A DNA stretch of 64,000 bases from Cohnella sp. WQ 127256 (GTDB lineage: Bacteria > Bacillota > Bacilli > Paenibacillales > Paenibacillaceae), in assembly GCF_024519285.1 (NCBI RefSeq), contig NZ_JAMZCY010000002.1:426656-490655 (forward strand), read 5' to 3'. The notes under the pieces were generated by a model. It was not told where the DNA came from. It saw only the letters and a program-made list of their open reading frames with translations, and ran no database searches. Below, piece by piece: positions 9,923 to 20,400 of this stretch; position 1 is the first letter of the stretch, and every line of letters starts with the position of its first letter. The position numbers and the translations under genes are program-made.

Positions 9923-11611
9923 GTGAGACTTCTGAAGATCAAAACGAAATTGCTGCTGTTGCTCTTATTCTGTACGATTCTTCCGCTCGCTGTTAACGTA
10001 TTCGTCTCTTACAATTCGATTAACAATCGTCTGAAGAATGAACTGATTACCCAATACAAGTCGCAAGCTGACCGACTTAATCAGTCGTTCGAGCTGTCCA
10101 TTCGGGGGATGGACAACAATATTCTGAGTATTTATCAAACAGCCGAGCTGTACAATTTCGTAACGGAAAGCCAGCACACGGGTGTAGAGACGATTGCAAA
10201 GCAGCGCCGGGTGGAGAATTTGCTCAAAATATTGACCCACTCGCTGAACGATTTCAGTAACGTGTATTTGTATTTGGACTCAAGCCATCAAATGTTCAAA
10301 GTAAACGCCAAGTATTTGGACGTGCGTAATCAATCGGTTCTTCCTGCGGAGAGTCCAGCGTGGATCGAGGAAACGAAGAAGCATGATGGCAATCTGGTCG
10401 TCGTTCGTAATTCGATTGTAGGTGCGACATCAGAACAGCCCGTTCTGTTCGTAGGCCGATCGATTCCCGACGTTATCGAGAAGAGGCAGGCTGGAGTCAT
10501 TGGCATCGATCTGGGAACTACCTATTTTCAAAATATGTTGGGCAAAGACTTCATCGTGGAAAATACGGAAATCCGCGACTCAGATGGAACGGTCATCTAT
10601 TCGACGGTTAAAGATCAGCTAAACGGTAGCGATCAGTTGGAGATCGTTAGCGAAGCGAATGTCTACGGTTGGACGGTCGCCACCTATTTGTCCAAGAAGA
10701 CGCTTCAGGAAATTGCCTGGGCTGCGGTTAAGCCTACGGTGTTATGGGGAGTTGCTTTCCTCCTGGCAGGAATCGTGCTCTGGCTCATGTTATCCCGACA
10801 AATATCCGTACCGATTCATAGCTTGGTGCAACGGATGCGCAAGGTTGGTAAAGGGGATTTCAGCATGGCTGGGTGGACGCCAAAACGCGAACGAAAGGAC
10901 GAGATTGGTTATCTCGAGCTCCAGTTTCATTCGATGGTCGTACGGATCGAGGAATTAATCAAACGAGAATACGAGTTGAAAATGAGTGAGTCCGTCGCGC
11001 AGATGAGAGCTCTGCAATCACAGATTAATCCGCATTTTCTGTACAATACGTTAACCTCGATCTATTCCGAAGCTTTGGAGGCTGGGGCGGACAACGTTTG
11101 TAAAATGGTCAAATCGCTATCCGCTATGTTCCGATACACGACAGATCATAAAGACGATATCGTGACGCTTGCTGCAGAGATTGAACATATCCGTAACTAT
11201 CTTGCCATTCAGAAATATCGATTCGAGCACCGGCTGGAGTTCCGTATCGACATCCCCAAGCATCTGGAGGAGGCCCTGATACTTAAGCTAAGCCTACAGC
11301 CTATCGTGGAGAATGCCGTCGTGCATGGCGTATCGCGGAAAGGACAGGGTACGATCGTGATCTCAGCTAGGGAGGAAGACGGGCGGATGATCGTAGCGGT
11401 TACCGATACGGCGGGAATGGTCGATGAGTCCGAAGCGAGCAGGTTAACTCTTCATGTGCGGGAAAGCGGATCATTGGGAACAAGCGTGGGTCTTGCGAAC
11501 GTGCATAAAAGAATACAATATTTGTTCCCCGGATCTGACGGGATTGAAATCCACGCCAGCGAGGGACAGACAAGCGTTTCGATAAGTTGGAAGGCAGGTG
11601 CGACATCATGA
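9923..11611 (+). CDS. YesM-type sensor histidine kinase (second copy)
   Basis: A 562-residue membrane sensor with a GTG start and a weak ribosome site. TM1 lies at about residues 8-28 and TM2 at about 273-292. A HAMP region and the phospho-acceptor motif QINPHFLYNTLTSIY follow, then the N-box IVENAVVHG and a G-box of form GTSVGLANVHKRI. The D-box reads VTDTAGM instead of the usual DNGxGM: the Asp is kept but a glycine-position residue differs. It overlaps the next gene by ATGA. It stands at the head of a binding protein/permease locus and presumably controls it. Confidence 0.88.
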   Translation: MRLLKIKTKLLLLLLFCTILPLAVNVFVSYNSINNRLKNELITQYKSQADRLNQSFELSIRGMDNNILSIYQTAELYNFVTESQHTGVETIAKQRRVENLLKILTHSLNDFSNVYLYLDSSHQMFKVNAKYLDVRNQSVLPAESPAWIEETKKHDGNLVVVRNSIVGATSEQPVLFVGRSIPDVIEKRQAGVIGIDLGTTYFQNMLGKDFIVENTEIRDSDGTVIYSTVKDQLNGSDQLEIVSEANVYGWTVATYLSKKTLQEIAWAAVKPTVLWGVAFLLAGIVLWLMLSRQISVPIHSLVQRMRKVGKGDFSMAGWTPKRERKDEIGYLELQFHSMVVRIEELIKREYELKMSESVAQMRALQSQINPHFLYNTLTSIYSEALEAGADNVCKMVKSLSAMFRYTTDHKDDIVTLAAEIEHIRNYLAIQKYRFEHRLEFRIDIPKHLEEALILKLSLQPIVENAVVHGVSRKGQGTIVISAREEDGRMIVAVTDTAGMVDESEASRLTLHVRESGSLGTSVGLANVHKRIQYLFPGSDGIEIHASEGQTSVSISWKAGATS

Positions 11612-13221
11612 GAGTTCTCATTATCGAAGATGAACCGAAAGTAAGAAGGGCATTGAAGAGGCTGCTGCTTGATATCGAGCCAACAATCGAATTTATCCGT
11701 GAGGCAGAGACAGGTTTGGAAGGGTTGGCCGCTGTTCGGGAGGAAACACCCGATCTGATTCTGCTCGACATGATCATGCCGGAGATGAACGGCAACGAGC
11801 TATTGGAGCATATTCGTGCCCTCAAGCTCGAGACACCGGTCATAGTCATCAGTGGGCATAACGATTTCGGTTTCGTTAAGCATGCTCTCTCGAATGAGGC
11901 CGTCGAATATGTGCTGAAGCCCTTCGATCGGGATGATATCGAGGCGGCACTGAATAAAGCGAAGGAGCGGATGGACAAAAGCCGGTTCCAGCGCCAGACC
12001 GAAAGACTATGGGAAGAAATGAAGAAAGAGAAGTCACAGTTGCATCGCGCCTCCGTCCTGAGCAATCTATATGAAGGACGAAAGCTGACGAAGGACGAGC
12101 TAGCATTGCTGCCTGGATTTGTGAGTGGAAATTCCTGTGAGGTTCAAACGATCGTAGTTAAAAATTTCGAAAAGGTGCTGCAGGAACGATTCCACAAGGA
12201 CAAGGATTTATTGGCGTACGCAATCGGAAAGCTGATCGCCGAATATGCGGAGCAGGAAGGAATTACGCTTCTGTCCGGGCCTTCTGGAAGATACGATTGG
12301 AGTCACTGGCTGATCGTTCCGGCCTCAGCCTCGTCCGCTGCTACACTGAAGGGGCTTCGAGACGTCTTCGAGAAAGTGCTTAAGCTATCTTGTATCTCGA
12401 TATCAGCGGAAGAAAGCATGACGATGGCGGATTATTCCTCGACGATTGCCATGTTAGAGGATACGGCGTTCTATGCCGATCTCTATACGCTGGATCTGGA
12501 CTTGCTAGTCAAGAGAAACGGTTTTGGGAGTCGAACGGTGTCTACTCCGGAATTGCAGGAGCTTGTTACCGCGTTCGTCCCGAAGGCTTGTCATCTCATC
12601 AAGCATGGGCTGGCGTTCCGTATTCGGGGGGAACTAGAGGAATTGTTCGAAACCGCGACTTCTTCCCAGTGCTTGTCGGCGATGTTCCTATTCCAAACGT
12701 GGACGATGCTCCAAACTCAAGTAGGAACGGAGTTTGGCTTCCGAGCTTATGCCGCTGGCTCCTTGGACCGCGTAGAGCCGTTTGCGATGAAGATCGCTTT
12801 CGACAAGAAGAAGGCGATGGAACTTTTCGAGGAATGTCTGAATTTCTTCATGAACGCAGCAACAAGCTCCAAGTCTGAAGGAAAGGCATCCGGGAATAGG
12901 GCGCTGGCGGTAAAGGAGTATATCGACATTTGTTATCGAGAGGAGATGTCACTTGCGGATTTGGCCGAGCGTTTCTTCATCAGTAAAGAATATCTCGCAA
13001 CCCAGTTTAAACGGCAGTTCGGGGTTACAGTGATTCAATATATTCATTCTAAGCGTTTGGATATGGCTAGGCGAATGCTGGAGGAAGATGGTCTTTCTGT
13101 ATCGGCTATCGCTTCGGCCGTTGGTTACGACCATTTCAGTTACTTCGATAAGTTATTTAAGAGAGAGTACGGAAGTACTCCTTCGGAGTACCGGGTATTG
13201 TTTAAAGGCAAAACACATTAA
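11608..13221 (+). CDS. YesN-type response regulator with AraC DNA-binding domain (second copy)
   Basis: A 537-residue regulator. The receiver has IEDEPKV, the phospho-acceptor Asp in ILLDMIMPEMNGN and LKPFDRDD. The long middle region carries no clear motif. The C-terminal AraC domain (about residues 435-537) ends with AVGYDHFSYFDKLFKREYG followed by STPSEYR. ATG 11608 overlaps the kinase stop codon and has AGGTG 7 bases upstream, so translation is coupled. The probable targets are the binding protein and permease genes that start 90 bases downstream. Confidence 0.9.
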   Translation: MRVLIIEDEPKVRRALKRLLLDIEPTIEFIREAETGLEGLAAVREETPDLILLDMIMPEMNGNELLEHIRALKLETPVIVISGHNDFGFVKHALSNEAVEYVLKPFDRDDIEAALNKAKERMDKSRFQRQTERLWEEMKKEKSQLHRASVLSNLYEGRKLTKDELALLPGFVSGNSCEVQTIVVKNFEKVLQERFHKDKDLLAYAIGKLIAEYAEQEGITLLSGPSGRYDWSHWLIVPASASSAATLKGLRDVFEKVLKLSCISISAEESMTMADYSSTIAMLEDTAFYADLYTLDLDLLVKRNGFGSRTVSTPELQELVTAFVPKACHLIKHGLAFRIRGELEELFETATSSQCLSAMFLFQTWTMLQTQVGTEFGFRAYAAGSLDRVEPFAMKIAFDKKKAMELFEECLNFFMNAATSSKSEGKASGNRALAVKEYIDICYREEMSLADLAERFFISKEYLATQFKRQFGVTVIQYIHSKRLDMARRMLEEDGLSVSAIASAVGYDHFSYFDKLFKREYGSTPSEYRVLFKGKTH

Positions 13222-13312
13222 TATCGTGCTAATCGATCCCTTAATATTATAGTAGGTGACCCCTTCGGAATTCCTTATAATGAGGATATTCAATTCGAGA
13301 GGGGTCATTATT

Positions 13313-14629
13313 TTGCGCAAAAAGAATCTGCTAGCCCTAACATCTACACTATTGTTAAGCCTTTCAATGGTGCTTGGTGGCTGCGGCAACAATGGCGGCA
13401 ATAACGCTTCGCCTTCATCGGAAAGCCCGGCTTCTACTCCTGCTGGAGAAAGTGCTTCGCCAAGTGCAAGCTCTGTTGTGGGAGAGCCCGTAACGCTCAC
13501 AGCTTTCCTGTTCAATATGGACAAGCGCCAGGCGCTTGAAGAAACGTTCAAGAAGTTTACCGAGCAGAACCCGAACATTACAGTCGACTTACTGGTGAAC
13601 GACCAAGATTACTACACTGTGCTTAAGACGAAGATCGCATCCAACGACATGCCTGATATTGTAATGGGCGAATACGGAGATCTTCTGGAGCTTGGTCAAG
13701 CCGGACATATCCTCGACCTAGCCAGTGATGCCTACATTGGAAATTACTCGGAGCAGATTCGCTCCCAGATGAAGACGCCGGACGGCAAAATCTATGGTAT
13801 CCCGCTCGACATATCTGGAATGGGGATTTTCTACAATAAAGACCTATTCAAGGAAGCGGGTATTGAGGCTTTCCCTAAGACGCAGACGGAATTGCTCGCT
13901 GCTGTCGATAAGCTTAAAGCTAAGAATATCTCGCCTTTCGGCTTGGCAGTAGCGGATGGTTGGACACTTGCTCATACGCTATTCACGACCATTGCAGGAA
14001 CTACGGATGACGTCAAAGCGCTTGCTGAGAGCGCAAAAGCAGGACAGTCCATTCAATCCGATCGCCTGAAACAAGGCTTCAAAACCTTAGACACCATTTA
14101 CGGAAACACCGATCCACAAGCGGCTTCGAACAACTACAACGCAAGTCTGTCGCTTCTTGCACAAGGAAAAGTGGCCATGCTTCAGCAGGGTTACTGGGCA
14201 TACTCCAGCATCACGGATATAAATCCGGAAGTGAATCTCGGTTTCGGCGCTATTCCGTATAGCGACAATCCAGATGAAGCGAAGATGGGTGTTAACGTGA
14301 ACGTATCCTATGCGATTACTGCCAAATCCGCGCATCAGGAAGCGGCTAAGAAGCTATTCGAATGGCTCACGACTAAAGAAGGTAACGCCATCGCTAACGA
14401 GAACATGAAACAAATTCCGGCTATCGAAGGGGTAACGGTATCTAGCAATCCAATCGCTGATGACATCCTCTCTTACGTGAACGAACAGAAGGTCGTTCCG
14501 TGGTCGCAGGTGCTGATGAACGGCTCCACTAGGGTAGAGGCGGAAGCGAACATGCAAGGATATTTCTTTAAGAAAAAAACAGTTGAAGAAGTCGTGACGG
14601 ATATCGCAAAATCTTGGGCAAAAAAATAA
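13313..14629 (+). CDS. Sugar ABC transporter substrate-binding lipoprotein
   Basis: A 438-residue family 1 (MalE-like) solute-binding lipoprotein. The chosen TTG start has AGAGGGG 8 bases upstream and gives a clean lipoprotein signal LRKKNLLALTSTLLLSLSMV ending in LGGC. A Ser/Pro/Ala linker precedes the binding domain, with recognisable stretches such as IASNDMPDIVMGEYGDL and GIFYNKDLFKEAGI. An upstream in-frame ATG/GTG would place a non-signal extension in front and is unlikely. It is the first gene after the YesM/YesN pair and delivers the sugar to the two permeases encoded downstream. Confidence 0.9.
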   Translation: MRKKNLLALTSTLLLSLSMVLGGCGNNGGNNASPSSESPASTPAGESASPSASSVVGEPVTLTAFLFNMDKRQALEETFKKFTEQNPNITVDLLVNDQDYYTVLKTKIASNDMPDIVMGEYGDLLELGQAGHILDLASDAYIGNYSEQIRSQMKTPDGKIYGIPLDISGMGIFYNKDLFKEAGIEAFPKTQTELLAAVDKLKAKNISPFGLAVADGWTLAHTLFTTIAGTTDDVKALAESAKAGQSIQSDRLKQGFKTLDTIYGNTDPQAASNNYNASLSLLAQGKVAMLQQGYWAYSSITDINPEVNLGFGAIPYSDNPDEAKMGVNVNVSYAITAKSAHQEAAKKLFEWLTTKEGNAIANENMKQIPAIEGVTVSSNPIADDILSYVNEQKVVPWSQVLMNGSTRVEAEANMQGYFFKKKTVEEVVTDIAKSWAKK

Positions 14630-14641
14630 AGATTTAGAGAC

Positions 14642-14668
14642 AGAAGGACACCTTACAAGTGTCCTTCT
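14642..14668 (+). terminator. Intercistronic hairpin between binding protein and permease genes
   Basis: A perfect 10-bp stem AGAAGGACAC/GTGTCCTTCT with a 7-base loop and no long T-tract. Such hairpins often stabilise the upstream message so that the binding protein is made in excess of the permeases. Confidence 0.65.
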
Positions 14669-14690
14669 ACTCTTCTAGGAGTGGTTTGAA

Positions 14691-15581
14691 ATGTCATCTG
14701 GAGCTTCATCAAAACTGAGAAAGTTCGGAATCACGCTGTCTTTCATAGGGCCGATCTGTATTTTGTATATTTGTTTTTTTGTCGTGCCACTCGGCGGCTC
14801 CTTCTTATATTCCTTCACTGACTGGGACGGTCTGCAATCTACGTTTCAGTGGGTGGGCTTCCGTAATTACACCGATATGCTCTGGAACAGCGGGGACTTC
14901 CGCGATTCCTTCTTGTTTACCTTGAAGTTTTCTGCGCTGAATATTGTGCTTGTTAACGTCTTCGGTGTGCTTCTCGCGCTGCTAGTCGATTCGAAGCTGA
15001 AATCGAAATACGCGCTCAGAGTTATCTTTTTCTCACCGAACGTGATTTCCTTGATCGTGGTCGGATTTCTATGGAAGTTTTTCTTCTCCTCCGTGCTCTA
15101 TGAGATGGGGACGAAGCTAGGGTGGGATTTTCTTACCTACAGCTTCTTAGGCAATCCCGACCACATTCTGTATCCAATCGCTGGTGTATCCTTATGGTCC
15201 AGCGTCGGGCTTGCCATGGTCATCTACTTGGCTGGGCTTCAGGGCATTCCGGGTGAATTGAAAGAGGCGATGCACGTGGATGGAGCGGGAAGCTGGACAC
15301 GTTTCTGGAAAATGACGCTTCCGTTACTCATGCCAGCGATTATCTCTAACGTGTTCCTAACGACGACGAATTCCTTCAAGGTGTTCGATCTCATCCTGTC
15401 GTTGACCGGTGGTGGTCCGGCGAATTCCAGCCAGAGTTTGGCGATCAACATTTATCGCGAAGCGTTCACGGCCAATTCTTACGGTTCGGGAACGGCCCGT
15501 TCAATTGTTTTCTGCTTGTTCATTGTTATCGTTATGCTTGTTCAATTCCGCGTTATGCGGAGCAAGGAGGTGAGCGCATGA
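14691..15581 (+). CDS. Carbohydrate ABC transporter permease, MalF-type
   Basis: A 296-residue inner-membrane permease with about six hydrophobic helices. The cytoplasmic EAA loop reads GIPGELKEAMHVDGAGSW followed by FWKMTLPLLMP, the contact site for the ATPase. GGAG lies before the ATG. The stop overlaps the next permease start (ATGA). No ATPase gene is nearby. In Firmicutes such importers usually share a multitask ATPase of the MsmX type encoded elsewhere, which is family knowledge rather than something visible here. Confidence 0.92.
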   Translation: MSSGASSKLRKFGITLSFIGPICILYICFFVVPLGGSFLYSFTDWDGLQSTFQWVGFRNYTDMLWNSGDFRDSFLFTLKFSALNIVLVNVFGVLLALLVDSKLKSKYALRVIFFSPNVISLIVVGFLWKFFFSSVLYEMGTKLGWDFLTYSFLGNPDHILYPIAGVSLWSSVGLAMVIYLAGLQGIPGELKEAMHVDGAGSWTRFWKMTLPLLMPAIISNVFLTTTNSFKVFDLILSLTGGGPANSSQSLAINIYREAFTANSYGSGTARSIVFCLFIVIVMLVQFRVMRSKEVSA

Positions 15582-16393
15582 TCCGAAGAGGTTTTGGAGA
15601 AATCGTAGCGGTGCTTCTAGCGCTGCTGTTCCTGCTGCCAATCCTGTTCGCGCTGCTGAATTCCTTCAAGACGAACGGGGAAATGCTTCGCTCGTTCGTA
15701 TCCTGGCCGGAAACATGGCAATTCGGCAATTACAAGCAGGTGTGGAAGGACATGCACTATCCTCGCGCCCTCTGGAATACCGTTCTCGTTACGTTGTTTG
15801 GAGTCGGATTTACTCTGTTGTTCAGTGCAATGGCGGCTTACCGGATTTCGCGGATGAAGGGCTCGCGTGGCTTCTGGTTGCTCATGTTCTTCACGCTGTC
15901 GATGATGGTACCTTTCCAGACGATCATGATTCCGCTCGTCAAGCTGGCTTCCGAACTGAATCTGATGAATTCGAGATTCGGGCTCGTACTCATGATTATT
16001 GCGTTATTCTCACCATTTACAATCTTCCTCTATCGGGGCTTCATGACCCAGCTTCCGGCTGAGTTGGAGGAAGCGGCGAGAATCGACGGAGCGAATGTCT
16101 ATCAAACTTTCTTTCGTATTATCGTTCCGTTGCTGCTGCCTGTCACCGCGACTGCCGCGGTATTGAACGTGCTATGGGTATGGAATGACTTCATCCTCTC
16201 TTTCCTTATGCTTCAACGGGAAGAAGTGATGACTTTGCAATTGACCGTTTACCGTTATTTCGGAACATACAGCCAGCAATGGAATCTTGCGCTGGTATCG
16301 CTCATTCTTGCCGCGATCCCCGTGCTCATTATTTATCTCATGCTGCAAAAATATATCATAAAAGGTGTCGCTGCAGGCGCAGTGAAAGGGTGA
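15578..16393 (+). CDS. Carbohydrate ABC transporter permease, MalG-type
   Basis: A 271-residue permease with six predicted helices. The EAA loop reads LPAELEEAARIDGANVYQ followed by FFRIIVPLLLPV. It overlaps the MalF-type gene by four bases (ATGA), so the two subunits are made together. The C-terminus YIIKGVAAGAVKG is typical of MalG-type subunits. Confidence 0.92.
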   Translation: MIRRGFGEIVAVLLALLFLLPILFALLNSFKTNGEMLRSFVSWPETWQFGNYKQVWKDMHYPRALWNTVLVTLFGVGFTLLFSAMAAYRISRMKGSRGFWLLMFFTLSMMVPFQTIMIPLVKLASELNLMNSRFGLVLMIIALFSPFTIFLYRGFMTQLPAELEEAARIDGANVYQTFFRIIVPLLLPVTATAAVLNVLWVWNDFILSFLMLQREEVMTLQLTVYRYFGTYSQQWNLALVSLILAAIPVLIIYLMLQKYIIKGVAAGAVKG

Positions 16394-16398
16394 GCGGA

Positions 16399-17424
16399 AT
16401 GAAATTGGATGAAGAAGCATTACTAGCGCAATGGAGTACTTCTAATAGAAGAGAAACACCGGCATTGGTCGGCTCCGGGATCGGAGAGAGCTATGATTCA
16501 CAAGGCGTTGATTGTCCGTTCGTCTTCCGGCACAACGACCAATTTTACATGATGCATGTCGGGTTCGACGGTATCGGCTATCAGACGGCATTGGCTATAA
16601 GCGACAATCTGCTGGAATGGCGGCATGAAGCCGTCATTCTGTCTCGTCTGGAAAATTCGGATCGGTGGGATCGAGTCGGGGCGGCGGGCTCTTGGATCTT
16701 ATTGGAGTCGAACGATATTCGAGAGGTGCCAACTCTCCGCAAGCTGGACGGGCGGTACTGGATGATCTATCACTCGTATCCGGGTGAAGGCTATGAAGCA
16801 GGGGGCGCCGTTATGGGGCTGGCTTGGACGACGGACGAATCGTTACGGACGTGGCACCGCCTTGAACAACCGGTTTTCACTTATGAGAACGGCGGGGAGT
16901 GGGAGAAGGAAGGTCTGTATAAGTGCTGTTTACTAGAGCATGAGGGTAAGTACTGGATGTTCTATAATGCGAAAGGCTCTAGCGTATGGCCATGGAAGGA
17001 AGAAACAGGCGTCGCGACATCGACTGATTTGATTCAATGGGAACGGTATGCCGGCAATCCGATCATGCCATTCGAAGAAGGGACGTTCTACAGTCAATTC
17101 TACAGCGACCCTTGTATTCGTTATGACGGTGAGCGCTGGCTGAACTTCGGTTTCGGATTAGATGGGACGCATGCTCAGGGTTTATTATCCGTTTCGGAAG
17201 ACTTGCTACATTGGGTGACGCTGGACAAACCATTGCTCCCGCATGGCGGATCGGGCGATCTGGACGAGATTCATGCACACAAATCCTCGGTCGTAATGTG
17301 GAACGGAACTCTTTATCATTTCTATTGCGCTTGTCGTCCTTGGCGCGAAGGCGATCCGACGATCGTTGAGGTGTTCGAAGGACAGGATGAGTTCAGATGT
17401 ATTGCGGTGGCGATGAATAATTAA
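16399..17424 (+). CDS. GH43-like five-bladed propeller glycosidase, cytoplasmic
   Basis: A 341-residue protein without signal peptide. Repeated blade-like segments (CPFVFRHNDQFYMMHVGFDG, LRKLDGRYWMIYHSYPG, LEHEGKYWMFYNAKG, FYSDPCIRYDGERWLNFGFG) give the fold of the GH43/GH32/GH130 superfamily. Its position directly after the two permeases suggests that it trims the imported oligosaccharide. I could not decide which catalytic acids are used, so the specific activity (arabinosidase, xylosidase, fructosidase or other) is open. ATG 16399 follows five bases after the permease stop. Confidence 0.7.
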   Translation: MKLDEEALLAQWSTSNRRETPALVGSGIGESYDSQGVDCPFVFRHNDQFYMMHVGFDGIGYQTALAISDNLLEWRHEAVILSRLENSDRWDRVGAAGSWILLESNDIREVPTLRKLDGRYWMIYHSYPGEGYEAGGAVMGLAWTTDESLRTWHRLEQPVFTYENGGEWEKEGLYKCCLLEHEGKYWMFYNAKGSSVWPWKEETGVATSTDLIQWERYAGNPIMPFEEGTFYSQFYSDPCIRYDGERWLNFGFGLDGTHAQGLLSVSEDLLHWVTLDKPLLPHGGSGDLDEIHAHKSSVVMWNGTLYHFYCACRPWREGDPTIVEVFEGQDEFRCIAVAMNN

Positions 17425-17447
17425 CCAATTTACAGGAGGATATTGAG

Positions 17448-20400
17448 ATGAGAAGATTCAAAAAACCGTTTATATGGATGCTTGCTTCATTACTTATATA
17501 TACATCGCTTCCCGTCTCCTCCGTTGCTCAAGCGGAGGAAATAAGTCGTTCTGCAAACATTGTTCACGACACAGATAATCATACAGTTGGGATTTCCAAT
17601 GATCAACTTTCTATGCAATTTGATTATGACCATAAGTTAGTCATCAGCTCAATGAAGATGGGAGGAACGGTGGAGGTCATTGACGCGGATGGGGTTTCCG
17701 GCTCAGGGATCAATACCGGCACTGCCGCGAATCCAAATGTAAGCGCATCATTTTCTTTCGTGCATTCTCTGGATGGCGTATTACGGCTGAACGATGGCAT
17801 AATTTCCTATACGGATGTCCCGCGGAATCGTTGGACCAGCTATCGGGCGGGGAGCAATTGGGTCACATCAGATTGGGTCGAATATGATTTCGGGTCCATT
17901 CGTAAGATGGATTCGGCCAAGCTCTATTTCTGGGCTGATGGCGGAGGAGTGAAAGCTCCTCAAAGCTATGCGATTCAATACTGGAACGGTACTTCATGGG
18001 TTGCAGCCGTGAATCAAGTGAAGAGTCCCGCTGTCCCTGCAGGCAATGCGGTAAATACAGTAGTGTTTGATTCAATCAACACGTCGAAGATACGATTTAT
18101 GCTTCAGCATCAATCTAAATCCTATTCCGGCGCAACTGAAATTCAGGTTTACAATGGCGCCGTCGATATATCCACGATATCAAGTGGAGCCGATGATCCG
18201 AGGGGCTGGGAGGGAACACAACAATTAGCGGCTTCGCCTACAGTAAATATTGTCGGTAATCAAGTGGTGTTCAGCGATATTGTTTATTCTAGCGATAATA
18301 AAGTGGTTCGTGAAACTTGGACCATCAACGTTGAAGCTGACGATATTCGGTTGCAGCTAGACAGAGCGTATGAGGACAGCTTGACGATGATGAACCAGCG
18401 GTCGCTGTCATTCGCTTTTCAGAAAACGGCATTTGATGTTGTGCAGAGGACAGAAGATGGTGGTTCCTTCATCCTGCTCGATCATAACCGAAATATAGCC
18501 AATAGATTCTTGTCCGGAGTCCGGATTGGTCATGCTCTAAATCAGCTACGTTACCCCAACACGAAGTATTCTTTTTACACTACGGATATGGATTTTATCG
18601 ATAAGCTGAACGAGAAGACTCTGAGTATATCGATGACCTCTAACCGTAATACTGCGACCAAGATCTGGCGTCCTACCGTGGGTAGCAGATCGCTAATCGT
18701 TGAACATAAGCTGAATAAGGATGACTTTTCGTTTCCGAAAGGTACTATCCTGCCCATATATGTATACACCAATGAAGACTTCAACCCCGTTCAGGCAGAT
18801 GCCGGTCAATTGGATCAAGTGGTATATTCCTTCAAGGCCGCAAATGACACGGACAAATATTATGATCTTGGATCAATTCCAGAAGGTTCCGGTCTGGACG
18901 AAAATATGCTCGCTCAGTATATGCAGGATTTCGGAAGATCTAATGTAATCGATAAGAATGTCGGAATGGCGGATACAGATGTGAACGGCATGGGTCCATA
19001 TGAAACCTGGTGGTATACTGTCAATGCCATTGGAACCCAAGGAGCAGGGAATAGTGCGAACCTAGAGACGTTGAAAAATTTTGTGAGAGTTGTCAGGGAT
19101 ACGAATTATGAGGCTTTGGGAACAGGGAAATTATACGCGCGGATTTATGATCAGTCCCCATGGATTCATAGCTATTTGCTTGATACTTATGGTCAATTCA
19201 TTGCAGGAATCGTCAATATTTATAATTTGACAGGTGATGAGGAATGGCTGAATGAAGTAACCGATATGACCAGAAATATATTGGGCTGGGTACTTGATGA
19301 TGCCAGGGACTTAAATAAGAACGGCATAATCGAAGGATTCGAGCAGAATGATTCCGGAAATGATTGGAATGACTCGGTGTTTATTAGTAAGGTTGGTATG
19401 GAAAATGCATACGCCAACATTATGCTCTATAAGGGGTTAAAGGATTGGGCTGAAATTGAAGAAAAAGTGCTAGGAGATAAAGTTCGCTCTAATCAATACA
19501 GAAGCAGGGCGGCATTGATCAAGGAAACCTTAAATAAAGATGTATCGGACGGTGGCTTCTGGTCTCCGGCGACCCAATCTTTTGTGTACTGGAGAGACAT
19601 CAACGGTAACGCTCACGATGATATCAGTCATATCTTTACGAACGCTTACCCCATTATCTTCGGAATGGTTGATGACCAGCGTGCACAGAACATCATGAAC
19701 GGGTATACGGAGTTTATGCAAGCAAACAACCTGGAGATTTTTCCAACCCAAAGGAAAGCTTGGGAGTCAGCCCGTGACCCATGGAAGTCCTTTATTAATG
19801 GTGGAATCTTCCTGCAGATGACATATGACATGATGGGGGCATATGCGAAGATTGGCGACACTCAGAAGCCTTTGGCTATGTTAAAAAGAGCCGTGCAGGA
19901 ATATGCCGTTGACGGGATGTGGGACGGAAGCTGGTATCGTTGGGATATGAACGGCGGCATTATCAAGCATGAAGCTTGGATGAGCTCGAATGTAAGGCCT
20001 GCTTCCGGATTTTATAATTTCATTATCGGCCTCAAGCCTCAATACAATCGATTGGTACTTGATCCGATGCTCGATCCGTCTTTGAACGGTGTCACAGTGA
20101 ATTATAACTGGAGAGATCATCCTCTAGTCGTTACCTTGCACGATCAAAATACACGGGAAATCGTAACAAACGAAGCTGTACCTGTGGAAGTAGTATGGAG
20201 TCAGCTACAACATAACAAAGCCTACAAAATCGTGTACAGGGATCAGATCAGTGGTCATGAGGAAGTCAATTATGTGACTAGCAGCAAGGATGGACAAGCC
20301 AGTTATTTTATTCATTCGAGCGGTAGACATCTTGTTACATTGACAGAGGCAGAGCCTGAATTGTATATCATTCAATTTAATGATATTAAAGGTACGAATG